From an uncultured Bacteroidota bacterium (GTDB taxonomy: Bacteria > Bacteroidota > Bacteroidia > Bacteroidales > VadinHA17), in NCBI GenBank assembly GCA_903844815.1, contig CAIMVD010000399.1, positions 52,370 through 116,369 on the forward strand: a stretch of DNA of 64,000 nt. Direction: 5' to 3'. This document shows positions 44,170 through 53,300 of the stretch, piece by piece; position 1 is the first letter of the stretch, and every line of letters begins with the position of its first letter. The notes under the pieces were generated by a model. It saw only the letters and a program-made list of their open reading frames with translations, ran no database searches and was not told the DNA's origin. The position numbers were made by a program, and so were the translations under genes.

Positions 44170-44300
44170 ATTGGTTGTTCATTTTGAAGAAGTCGGGAAT
44201 CGGAAGTCAGCTTTTCCATAAAATCGATGAAATTGGGCAGAAAAGACCTGATTTTAAGTAGAAAAAATTTATCTTAGTAAATCTCTAAATTCAAACAGCA

Positions 44301-44969
44301 ATGAAAAGATTAAATTTTCTGACTATTTTCTTAATTATTTTTACTTCTGCCGGACTCAGTCAGTCGAAGACCTATGTAACTGCCGGGGGCGAGGCTTTAT
44401 TCTCCTTTGCAAGCATTAATGATAATGGCTCTGACCAAAGTTCAACATTACGCTGGGCACCTGTATTTAATTTTCAATCGGTGATCAACAGGGATCTGAG
44501 CCGCAATTTTGGCCTTTTCGGAGGAATTTCCGTGAGAAATGTGGGTTATATATATAATAATTACACCGATCCTTCAACGGAAAACGTATACAAGAAAAAA
44601 TTCAGGTCCTATAATCTTGGTCTTCCGGTAGGTATAAAACTTGGTGACCTTGATGGCATGTTGTTATATGGAGGGTATGAAATTGAAGTACCGTTTCTTT
44701 ACAAGGAGAAAACATTTGAGAGCGGAGATAAGATAAAAAAGATAACAGGCTGGTTCAGTTCCAGAGAGGAGATGTTTCAGCATGGTTTCTTTGTGGGGGT
44801 TGAGTTTCCTTATGGCTTTAATATTAAATTCAAATACTACCTGAGCGAATTCCATAACCGCAATTATGTTGACTCGGGTGGCAATAAACCATATGAAGGA
44901 CTAAAATCAAATATTTTCTATTTATCCATTGGTTCCTATCTTTTCAAAAATTATGATTTCGGAAAATAG
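44301..44969 (+). CDS. Predicted outer-membrane beta-barrel protein
   Basis: A 222-residue protein with a signal peptide (FLTIFLIIFTSAGLSQS). The body alternates strands (YVTAGGEALFSFASI, FGLFGGISVRNVGYIYNNY, GFFVGVEFPYGFNIKFKYYL), consistent with an eight- to ten-stranded barrel. There is no family assignment. It is monocistronic. Confidence 0.72.
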   Translation: MKRLNFLTIFLIIFTSAGLSQSKTYVTAGGEALFSFASINDNGSDQSSTLRWAPVFNFQSVINRDLSRNFGLFGGISVRNVGYIYNNYTDPSTENVYKKKFRSYNLGLPVGIKLGDLDGMLLYGGYEIEVPFLYKEKTFESGDKIKKITGWFSSREEMFQHGFFVGVEFPYGFNIKFKYYLSEFHNRNYVDSGGNKPYEGLKSNIFYLSIGSYLFKNYDFGK

Positions 44970-45072
44970 TAGCTGTTAATTGAAGGAATTTTACTATATT
45001 GTGATTATCTGATGCTCTGAATTGTCAAGAGTGTACAGGAATGGGGATAATTCTAACGAAAACATTAAATGT

Positions 45073-46551
45073 ATGAGCCAATCTGTTTATCCATTGCTTT
45101 ATCAGATCAATACAAGGGTTTGGCTTACTGATTTATCGCAAGGCCTGGGACGGCATGCTACACTGGATGATATCCCCGATATTGAGCTGGATCAGCTTGC
45201 CAGCCTTGGTTTTGACTGGATCTGGTTTATGAGTGTCTGGTGCACAGGCGAAAAGGGAAGGAAGATTTCACGTGAAAATCCTACGTTCCGGCACGATTTT
45301 GAAGAGACCTTGCCTGACCTGAAAGAGGAAGATATCGCAGGTTCCGGCTTTGCAATTGCTGACTACAAAGTAAATCCCGATCTTGGTGGAGATGCTGCGC
45401 TGGCAAGGCTTCGTAAAAAGCTCCGAAACCGGGGTCTTAAACTTATGCTTGATTTTGTTCCTAATCATATGGGTCCTGACCATCATTGGGTCGAGGAGCA
45501 TCCGGATTATTTCATATCCGGATCTGAAAGTGACCTTGTGAACTTTCCCCGGAATTATGCCAGAGTTAATACTTCCAATGGCGATCTGATACTTGCTTAT
45601 GGTCGTGATCCCTATTTTGACGGCTGGCCCGACACTTATCAGCTTGATTACAGTAATCCTGCCACCGCAGAGGCTATGTTGCATGAACTGATTCGTATCT
45701 CATATCAATGCGATGGGGTAAGATGCGATATGGCCATGCTTCTCCTGCCTGAGGTTTTTGAAAGGATCTGGGGAAGGAGTTCCCGGCCTTTCTGGCCATC
45801 AGCTATTAAAACAGTGAAGGAAAAGGTCCCTGGATTTTGCTTTCTGGCGGAAGTTTACTGGGATATGGAGTGGACAATGCAGCAACAGGGATTTGACTAT
45901 GCTTACGATAAACGGCTCTGCGACAGGTTGCGTGAGGGGCACGCACGACATGTAAGAGAGCATTTTTTTGCAGATATCTCATATCAGGATAAACTTGCAC
46001 GATTCCTCGAAAATCATGATGAACCTCGTGCTGCTTTGACTTTTGACCGAAAAAGACATGAAGCCGCCGCAATGCTGACATTTTTGTCACCCGGACTGAG
46101 ATTTTTTCACCATGGACAATTTGAAGGACGAAAAAAACACGTTTCACCGCATCTTGTGAGAGCTCCTTTTGAGCAGGTCGACACTGGCATTAAATCTTTT
46201 TATAATGATTTGCTCACTATTTTGAGAAGATCCGAATTCCGGGAAGGAACATGGCAGCTTCTCGAATGTTTTCCAGCCTGGCATGGAAATGAATCATGGG
46301 ATTCTTTCATCGCTTTCAGATGGAAGGGAAAACAGGGTGAAAAGTCAGTAGTCATTGTAAATTATGCCCCTTATGCCAGTCAGTGCTATACTAACCTCTG
46401 CCTGCCTGACCTTGAGGATCAGCAGGTCCTGTTCACCGATCTGATGGGAAAGTCAGAGTATTTGCGCGATGGCAATCATCTCATGGAAAGAGGTATTTAT
46501 ATTGATCTTCCTCCCTGGGAATATCATATTTTTCAAATTGAGATCCTGTAG
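45073..46551 (+). CDS. GH13 alpha-amylase-family glycoside hydrolase
   Basis: A 492-residue cytoplasmic enzyme with the four GH13 regions: DFVPNHMG, GVRCDMAM (Asp219 nucleophile), FLAEVYWD (Glu260 acid/base) and ENHDEPR (Asp316). A short beta domain closes the chain (VVIVNYAPYASQCY). There is no signal peptide. Substrate specificity cannot be told, but the unusual SVWCTGEKGRK and the region-II sequence differ from common alpha-amylases and resemble enzymes annotated as generic alpha-amylases in environmental genomes. The frame opens at a TTG (45022); the ATG at 45073 fits the catalytic-domain start. Confidence 0.87.
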   Translation: MSQSVYPLLYQINTRVWLTDLSQGLGRHATLDDIPDIELDQLASLGFDWIWFMSVWCTGEKGRKISRENPTFRHDFEETLPDLKEEDIAGSGFAIADYKVNPDLGGDAALARLRKKLRNRGLKLMLDFVPNHMGPDHHWVEEHPDYFISGSESDLVNFPRNYARVNTSNGDLILAYGRDPYFDGWPDTYQLDYSNPATAEAMLHELIRISYQCDGVRCDMAMLLLPEVFERIWGRSSRPFWPSAIKTVKEKVPGFCFLAEVYWDMEWTMQQQGFDYAYDKRLCDRLREGHARHVREHFFADISYQDKLARFLENHDEPRAALTFDRKRHEAAAMLTFLSPGLRFFHHGQFEGRKKHVSPHLVRAPFEQVDTGIKSFYNDLLTILRRSEFREGTWQLLECFPAWHGNESWDSFIAFRWKGKQGEKSVVIVNYAPYASQCYTNLCLPDLEDQQVLFTDLMGKSEYLRDGNHLMERGIYIDLPPWEYHIFQIEIL

Positions 46552-46570
46552 TTAATAGATTAGGAAGTCC

Positions 46571-46649
46571 AATTATTCCTTCTTTAGTCCTTCACAGTGG
46601 CACATGAGGTGACCAGAATAAGGACTAAAAAAGGAATAGTTGCTTTTTT
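46571..46649. terminator. Long bidirectional terminator hairpin
   Basis: Arms 46571-46592 and 46620-46641 pair over 22 bp with two mismatch or G-T positions, separated by 27 bp, with T- and A-rich flanks on both sides. It lies between the convergent GH13 and OMP genes and can serve both. Confidence 0.7.
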
Positions 46650-46660
46650 CACAGGTTTAA

Positions 46661-47245
46661 TTATCTGTTAACTACAACGCCAAGATTTAAAGTAAAAAAT
46701 GACTGGGAGGGGAGATCTCCTCCTTTCAGGCCATAAAAGTACTTTCCTGAAAGTGAAAGACTTGTTCTGTCGGTGTTATACATTATGCCCAGCTCCGGCC
46801 TAAGCCCAAACTGCCAGGCCTCATTATTGAAAGTGTATTGACCAAAATCTGTCCTGTGGTGTGAATATAGTATTCCAATCCCAAAACCTGCAAATGGTGA
46901 GATTTCACTTTCCGGCATGGGAAAAAAAGTAAAGGTTGCGAGTACAGGAACTTCGTCGCTGTATCTCCACTGTTTTCCTGAATATGAGACATTTCCGCTG
47001 GTATATGTTTCAAAAGGCTTGTTTTCATAAAACAGGCTCCATCCTGCTTCAAAGCCTAAACCAATATTTGGCCTGACCAGGTTAACATAGTTTAAAGTGA
47101 AGCCCCTCCAGCTCGTTCTGGAAATATAACTGTTAAGGCTGCCGGAACCGAATCCTACAGTATATTGAAATGAAGTATAGTGGCTTTGTGCCATAGCCGA
47201 CGAGACTATGAAGGTAAAAATAAGAATATGTAGTGCTTTTTTCAT
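46661..47245 (-). CDS. Predicted outer-membrane beta-barrel protein
   Basis: A 194-residue protein with a signal peptide (KALHILIFTFIVSSAMAQS) and amphipathic strands (RPNIGLGFEAGWSLFYE, ISPFAGFGIGILYS), ending with SFFTLNLGVVVNR. This is an OmpW/porin-like size and pattern without a specific family. It starts 17 bp after the upstream DUF4136-type gene on the same strand, so the two form an operon. Confidence 0.72.
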   Translation of the reverse strand: MKKALHILIFTFIVSSAMAQSHYTSFQYTVGFGSGSLNSYISRTSWRGFTLNYVNLVRPNIGLGFEAGWSLFYENKPFETYTSGNVSYSGKQWRYSDEVPVLATFTFFPMPESEISPFAGFGIGILYSHHRTDFGQYTFNNEAWQFGLRPELGIMYNTDRTSLSLSGKYFYGLKGGDLPSQSFFTLNLGVVVNR

Positions 47246-47262
47246 AACAAATGAATTTTTTC

Positions 47263-47877
47263 TTAGTTGGTTTTGAGATAAGATGACTGATCGAATGCCT
47301 TGTCAATAAGATGATTGACACGTTCAGGACTATATTTTCCCGATAATATGCCGTTCACAAGACCAGTCCACTGCCTGACAGGAGCACCATTGCCAGCCAG
47401 CTCACTCTTGTCGATAATACTCATCAATAACGTACCGGTTATGTATGAATCGTAATAAGCAGGAGGATTATATCCCCAGTAAGGATAATTGTTGCCATAC
47501 CACCAGTACCAGTAATCATAATAGTACATAACAGTAGTTGATTCCAGTTCTGCGGGGGTTAGTAAAACATCCGGACTGGCACCGACAGCTACTCTTTTCC
47601 ATCCAAGGTTTTCCATGTTTGATGCAATTTTGGCAATTATCTGGGTGGCAGTTGCGTCTGGGATAAATTCAGGATTATCTCCTTCCTTCATGTTTCCCGT
47701 GATCTTAACAATTCTGTCGGGCATAGCATAGGTGCCTTTGGCAGCAAAATTATAATCAGGATTGTGATTAGTTACAACTATATCCAGATCTTCAGTGTAT
47801 TGTGGTCCTTCCGGGTAGCATCCCCAAAGAAATATCACACTAAAAATGGCAACGATTAAAAAGAGTTTTCTTTTCAT
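47263..47877 (-). CDS. DUF4136-type Tyr-rich lipoprotein
   Basis: A 204-residue lipoprotein with lipobox VIFLWGC. The N-terminal YTEDLDIVVTNHNPDYNF and later IIAKIASNMENLGWKRV match the DUF4136 layout. A strongly aromatic insert (about residues 115-145) includes YYYDYWYWWYGNNYPYWGY. Function is unknown. A second ATG nine bases upstream (47886) is possible. A similar Tyr-rich lipoprotein lies at 55322-55957, on the other side of tamL-tamB. Confidence 0.78.
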   Translation of the reverse strand: MKRKLFLIVAIFSVIFLWGCYPEGPQYTEDLDIVVTNHNPDYNFAAKGTYAMPDRIVKITGNMKEGDNPEFIPDATATQIIAKIASNMENLGWKRVAVGASPDVLLTPAELESTTVMYYYDYWYWWYGNNYPYWGYNPPAYYDSYITGTLLMSIIDKSELAGNGAPVRQWTGLVNGILSGKYSPERVNHLIDKAFDQSSYLKTN

Positions 47878-48008
47878 GTAATTCAAAATTTATAAGGGTT
47901 ATTTGATTATTGTAGTTCTTAAAGGTAACTATTTTTTATATATTTTTCCCTGACCTGATTTCAAACCGGTACGGTTAAACTACTATCTCAGTTAAAATGA
48001 TCCGAAAC

Positions 48009-50303
48009 TTAAAAAGGATAGCCAATAGCCAGATAGAATAACCCGCCTGACAATATCCTGTCTGTTCCGAACAACCAATTCCTGTTACCTGTAAGATAAG
48101 GAGTTCGAAGGGGAAAGCCCATATCTGCACGCAGGACAAAGAAGGAGAAGTCGAACCTTAATCCAAATCCTGTACCAACTGCCAGCTGATCATAAAAAGT
48201 ATGAAAATCCAGTTTCGCGCCAGGGCGGTTTGGATCTTCATTTACGAGCCAGATATTTCCCGTTTCTACATAAATTGCTCCCTTTAGCATCTTCGACATG
48301 TCAAAACGAAATTCCAGGTTGCTTTCGAGCTTAATATCGCCTGACTGATCAATATACCCGCTCTGATCATCGGTGTGGAAGGATCCCGGTCCGAGATACC
48401 TGGCCGTAAAGCCCCGAACACTATAGGCACCGCCACTGAAAAATTGCTCAACATAGGGCAAAGCAGTTGAGTTGCCGTACGGCATACCTATGCCGGCATA
48501 AAGCCTGAAGACCAGTGACTTGTTAAAACCGTTCCGGTAGTACCTGAAATCTGCAGTTAGTTTCACATACTGGGAATAAATATTTTTGAAAAAGTAATAT
48601 GGTCTTTCCGATGGCTCTTTTTCAATTCCTTTTAAAAGATCAATCAAATTACCGGCAACACTTATTCCTCCCTGGAATAAAAAATTGTTTGGTCTTATGT
48701 TCAAAGTATTATTAAAGTTGAATTCATATTGTGAACCCAGGATAAATTGCTCCTCAAAACTTTTTCTTATATAGATATTTTCGCCGACAACTGAGTCAAA
48801 ATCAGCAGTTGTAGCAAGCAGTCGGACTGAATTAAAATAGAGAGGAAATAACGAATGCTGGATTTTGCTGTTCCTGCTCCATTGATAATTAAGGTTTGTT
48901 TTTAAAGACAACATTTTATAGTAGGCTGTCCTGTTAAGTAAACTGGCCTCAGCATTAACTGCAGTGCGCTGCAACAGCATCGAAGATTTTTTCTGGTAGT
49001 TGAAGGGGATGATAATTTCAGGAAATGTCAGACCTGTGTTTACTCCGGCCTGATAGGAGTAAGTACCTATCTGATCCTCCGATTTGGCTCCGGTTTGCCA
49101 TTCAAATCCACCGGTTAGTCCTAACCTGAGCCTTTCTGCTCCCTTAAAGGCATTTCCATTTGAAATACTTGTTGAAAAGAGGGGACCGGTATAGCCTGAA
49201 GATTTTGTGGCAATATCAGCCTCCAGATCGAGGCTGATATTATCCGACATAATTAAATCAATCTTTACATCCAGTAAATGGGAGAGGCTGTCGCTCTTGT
49301 TCTGAATATATGATATGTTAACATATTTAAACACTCCCAGGTTGCTTAGCCTCGCAGTGGTGCTCTGATTCACAGTATATGAGTAAAGATCTCCCTTTCT
49401 GAAGTAAATTGAATTAACAATTACATCCGGTTTAAGAATGTTCCTTTCAGAAATAATTTTGATTCCGTCATAAATGATAGTATCTTTTATTGCTGACGAT
49501 GAATCTGTACCCTGTGAATTATATACTGTGACATTATTTATTTTATAAACTGAAAAGGCAGGCAGAGGGACATCCTTTTTTTTACTAATAACCAAATCGA
49601 TCATGTTGCCTGCAACACTGGTATCTGCATTCAGATCAATTAACTCAGGTACAAAATAGAAATAACCCTTATCCTGCATCCTTTTTGACATGGAAATTCT
49701 TGAAGATTTAAGGGTCTCAAGGTTAAACTGGTTTCCAGGCCTGATCTGAATCATGAAGTCATCCCTGCTTATGAGTGTGTCGATCTGGTCTGACATTGAA
49801 TCCAGTTCAACCCTGTTGTAAAAACCAGGCGGTTCGAGATTAATGAAGTAAGATACTTTTGCCTTATGAGGATTTCGCTTATTGGTATCAATCTCCGACC
49901 AGGCTGTTGTCCGAAAATAACCCTTATCGAACAAATCGCTTTCTATTTTGGATGCCCTTAATGAAGGGTTGACATCTGAAATCAAAATCGGAGAGGATGA
50001 GAATGTTTTGTACAACCATTTGCCTGCTTTATTTCCTTCACCTGGCTTAATATAATTGTGCACCCAAAGGCCGATGGGAGGAAGCAGACGCTTCCCGAAC
50101 ATTGAGTTGTTTACCTTGTGGTTGGTAAGGGATTCAACATAATTTTTAACTGATGATGTTTTCGGGACATTGCTTTTATTAATTATTTCAACCCTTTCTC
50201 TTCCTGTATAAAGAATCTCATCCTTTTTCAAAAACCGGGTATTGGAGCATCCATAAATGAAGATCACCAGACAAAATGTAAATATTGATGAGAACTTTCT
50301 CAT
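48009..50303 (-). CDS. tamL: TamL, lipidated BamA/TamA-family outer-membrane protein
   Basis: A 764-residue Omp85-family protein. The lipoprotein signal ends in FIYGC, followed by RFLKKDEILYTGRERVEI, then three POTRA-like domains (about 30-400) and a C-terminal 16-strand barrel with GGAYSVRGFTARYLGPG and a last strand GGLFYLAIGYPF. TamL is the lipidated Bacteroidota version of TamA that works with TamB to move lipids or proteins to the outer membrane. Its ATG overlaps the tamB stop by one base (TAATG), so the two are translationally coupled. Confidence 0.9.
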   Translation of the reverse strand: MRKFSSIFTFCLVIFIYGCSNTRFLKKDEILYTGRERVEIINKSNVPKTSSVKNYVESLTNHKVNNSMFGKRLLPPIGLWVHNYIKPGEGNKAGKWLYKTFSSSPILISDVNPSLRASKIESDLFDKGYFRTTAWSEIDTNKRNPHKAKVSYFINLEPPGFYNRVELDSMSDQIDTLISRDDFMIQIRPGNQFNLETLKSSRISMSKRMQDKGYFYFVPELIDLNADTSVAGNMIDLVISKKKDVPLPAFSVYKINNVTVYNSQGTDSSSAIKDTIIYDGIKIISERNILKPDVIVNSIYFRKGDLYSYTVNQSTTARLSNLGVFKYVNISYIQNKSDSLSHLLDVKIDLIMSDNISLDLEADIATKSSGYTGPLFSTSISNGNAFKGAERLRLGLTGGFEWQTGAKSEDQIGTYSYQAGVNTGLTFPEIIIPFNYQKKSSMLLQRTAVNAEASLLNRTAYYKMLSLKTNLNYQWSRNSKIQHSLFPLYFNSVRLLATTADFDSVVGENIYIRKSFEEQFILGSQYEFNFNNTLNIRPNNFLFQGGISVAGNLIDLLKGIEKEPSERPYYFFKNIYSQYVKLTADFRYYRNGFNKSLVFRLYAGIGMPYGNSTALPYVEQFFSGGAYSVRGFTARYLGPGSFHTDDQSGYIDQSGDIKLESNLEFRFDMSKMLKGAIYVETGNIWLVNEDPNRPGAKLDFHTFYDQLAVGTGFGLRFDFSFFVLRADMGFPLRTPYLTGNRNWLFGTDRILSGGLFYLAIGYPF

Positions 50304-53300
50304 TATTTATTCTCCGGTTTTTTAAGACTATTTTCATTCTTTCTCCAAATATCGCCCAGCGTCGGGTAGCTTTTCCGGTAGGTGAAGCCAACACCAGTCT
50401 TAATGACCTCTCCCTCGAAGACATCTTCATAGGAATGCTCATTATAAACTTTAAGGAATTTTGTTGCCGCCGAATCGAGCCTGTATTCAAATGAGAAATT
50501 ATTAAGTGACATATCAGAGGAATTCGGCTGCTTGTTTACATCATTTATTCGACCCGATAATTCAATCTGTGCCCTGTTATTCATGAGTGATCTTTTTACC
50601 TGGTATGATAAGCTCGTTTTAGTTTCCTGCCCGCCTGACCCGGTGGCCTGTACATAGGAATCGATCCCGAAGGAAATGTCAATTCCCTTAATTGTGGTTT
50701 TGGTAAGCTGATTCAACTGAGTTGCAACCATCTGATTAACCTGTTCAGTTACATAATTTGAGGAGGTCGATATTCCCGGAAGATCTATCTGCTTAAATAA
50801 TAGTATTGTTATTGCCTGACGCATTTGTTCTTCAGGGCTCAGAGTATTTATAATGCTCATAAGATATTGATCAGGGGTACTTATTGAAAAAAGTACAGCC
50901 ATATCGGACAGACGATTTGATAACTTCAGGTTTACATCAAAATCTACATATCTCTCCTTGTTGTCAACCGGATTAACATAGGAACTTTTCACTTTATTGA
51001 CTGCCTCGAATTTTAACTCCGGATCATCCAGATTTCCTGACCAGTATATATATCCTCCCTTCGATATAGTAAAGGCTTTATTTGGCCATCCTATCATTTT
51101 TAAATCTGCTGACCCTTCGCTCACGCCGTATTTGCCTGCCAGATTGACCTGGCCGTTGGAAAGCATGTTGTAGTTGAGTTCGCCTCCACCCTGAATGGCC
51201 AGATCAATTTTATAAATTCTGTTGGATAAGCCAATATTTATCCTCGTGGATGGATCTATTGAAACTATTGATTCTATTGATGTCCTGTTGTATCCGGTCT
51301 TTCCCGGAACCGGTTTCTTATTCTTTTCTTCCCCAGGTTTATTCCTGCTTTCAAATTTCAGAATTTTGGAGCTCTCGGAAAGGGCAAGGTCTTCCAATTG
51401 CCTGAAAAATATGTCAGTACCAGCTGTCAGAGCTATTTTGCCTTTTAATACCGGACTTGTGACAGGGCCCTTTAAAGATAATCGTGAATCGATGAAAATG
51501 TTTCCATAAAAAGAAGCGTTTTTCTCTTCGTTCCTGCCCATTACCTGAAGGTTTGATGAGTTAACATTCAAATCGGCTAGGATAGAATTTCTGTTGCTGT
51601 AATCAATATAGCCATCAACCGAAAGTTTATGGTTGAGAGAATCGAAAACACTGAAATTATTGAAAATCGCTTTATTATCCAGGAACTTAATTCTTTCATC
51701 AGGGATCCTGTAGAGAGAATTCAGGGTGTTGATCCTCAGGTTGCCATTTTTAATAATAACATCACCGGTAATTGAGTTGATCCCGTCTTTTGAAAGTAAA
51801 TCAAACTGTCCCGATGCATATCCTTTTAAATCAGAAAGGAATTTTTCAGCAAAAGGCTGGAAACTGCTTAACGGAATTGATGTGAACTCAGCATTTAAAC
51901 TGCGGTTTCCATTTAACGGTTTGATGCCCTTCAGGAATACTTCAGCAGTGTCGAGCCTGCCGGTTAATCCGACTATATAATCTTCGGAACTGTTAGAATC
52001 AAAATAGGCGTTCACGGAAACTATATTGTATTCAAGTCCGTGCCATTTTAAATCGGCCAACTGAAATGCAGAAGCTATTTTTATTCCCTGATTTGCTTTT
52101 ATATTGTATTCTAGACTACCGCTGATTGCTCCTTCAGGCAAACCCTCAATCATATTTGTGCTTACAATTGAATTAAATGAGACATTGTTCAGTTCAACTT
52201 TATAGCTACCACTGCCTCCAGAATCTTCTGTTAATATTTTAACAAAGGAATTGCCTGTATGCATTTTCAGCGAGGGAGAAATTGTCTTTCGCGGAATGTT
52301 AAACGTAAGCAACCCCGGCGTATCCATTGTCCAGTTTACGCCATTCAGAACAACCATTTTTGAAGGGATATCAATTTTAATATTTTCATTATCAACTGAT
52401 TCCCCAAGTTCAATATCATAAAGCAACTCATTTTGACCACCTGATAAAGAGGCTCTTGTAAGTCCTTTTCCTCCAGCCAGACTGCTTGAAATTTTAATTT
52501 TGCTGGCAGGATGTGACAATATCATACATCTGTTTGCTTCTACAGAAAGATTCAACACTCCACCGGAATCTGAAAGGCTGGCGTTCAGGAACTCTATCTT
52601 CGAAGCCTTGTAACTGATTTCGCTGCCAGCTATTGCTAAATCAATCTTGTTATCACTGGTTCCTTTGACAAATGTTAAATTCAGACCGGAAAAATCCAGA
52701 GTGGTATCACTCATCGCCATTCCAAGAAACTTATCATATTTTAGTTGAATCTTCGCGTTTATCTCAGGAATGAAGGAATTTCTTGATACTGATACTTCCT
52801 GGTCCGGGTTCAGGATTGACTTAAAGTAATTTCTGAAGCCTGCATAAACAGTACCATATTCACTTACAGGTTTCGAGAGCGATAGGTTGAGGTTGAAAAA
52901 ATCTGAATTGCTCTTCAGATCGCTTTTAACAGAATCGGCTTCAAAAAAAAGATCCAGTTGATTCAATTTTGAGAAATAATCCGGTGCGGACAGTAAAAGA
53001 TCGGAAACAATTAACCGGGTGGAGATATTGCTTTTCTTCTTTTGAAAATTGACAGCTAGTTTTCCATTAATTGTTAGTGAATCTTTAAGTAAATGAAGCC
53101 TTTGCAAATCTGCATGAAAAGCTCCATCTGCTGTAGCTTCCAGTTTGGAATCCTTAAAGCTTAAGGAAGAATTTATTTCAGTTTGTATAAACGGATCATC
53201 TATCTTTAGACTGATATCAATCAGTTCGTTACCAAGATTTGCTTCAACGAATGCTCCCGAATAAGTGTAGTTATTGAAAAACAGTGAATCGACACTTAAA

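Noticed and set aside
44180..44215. GAAGTCGG-like short repeats after the SDR gene
   Set aside because: Only two degenerate copies, not enough to call a repeat array.
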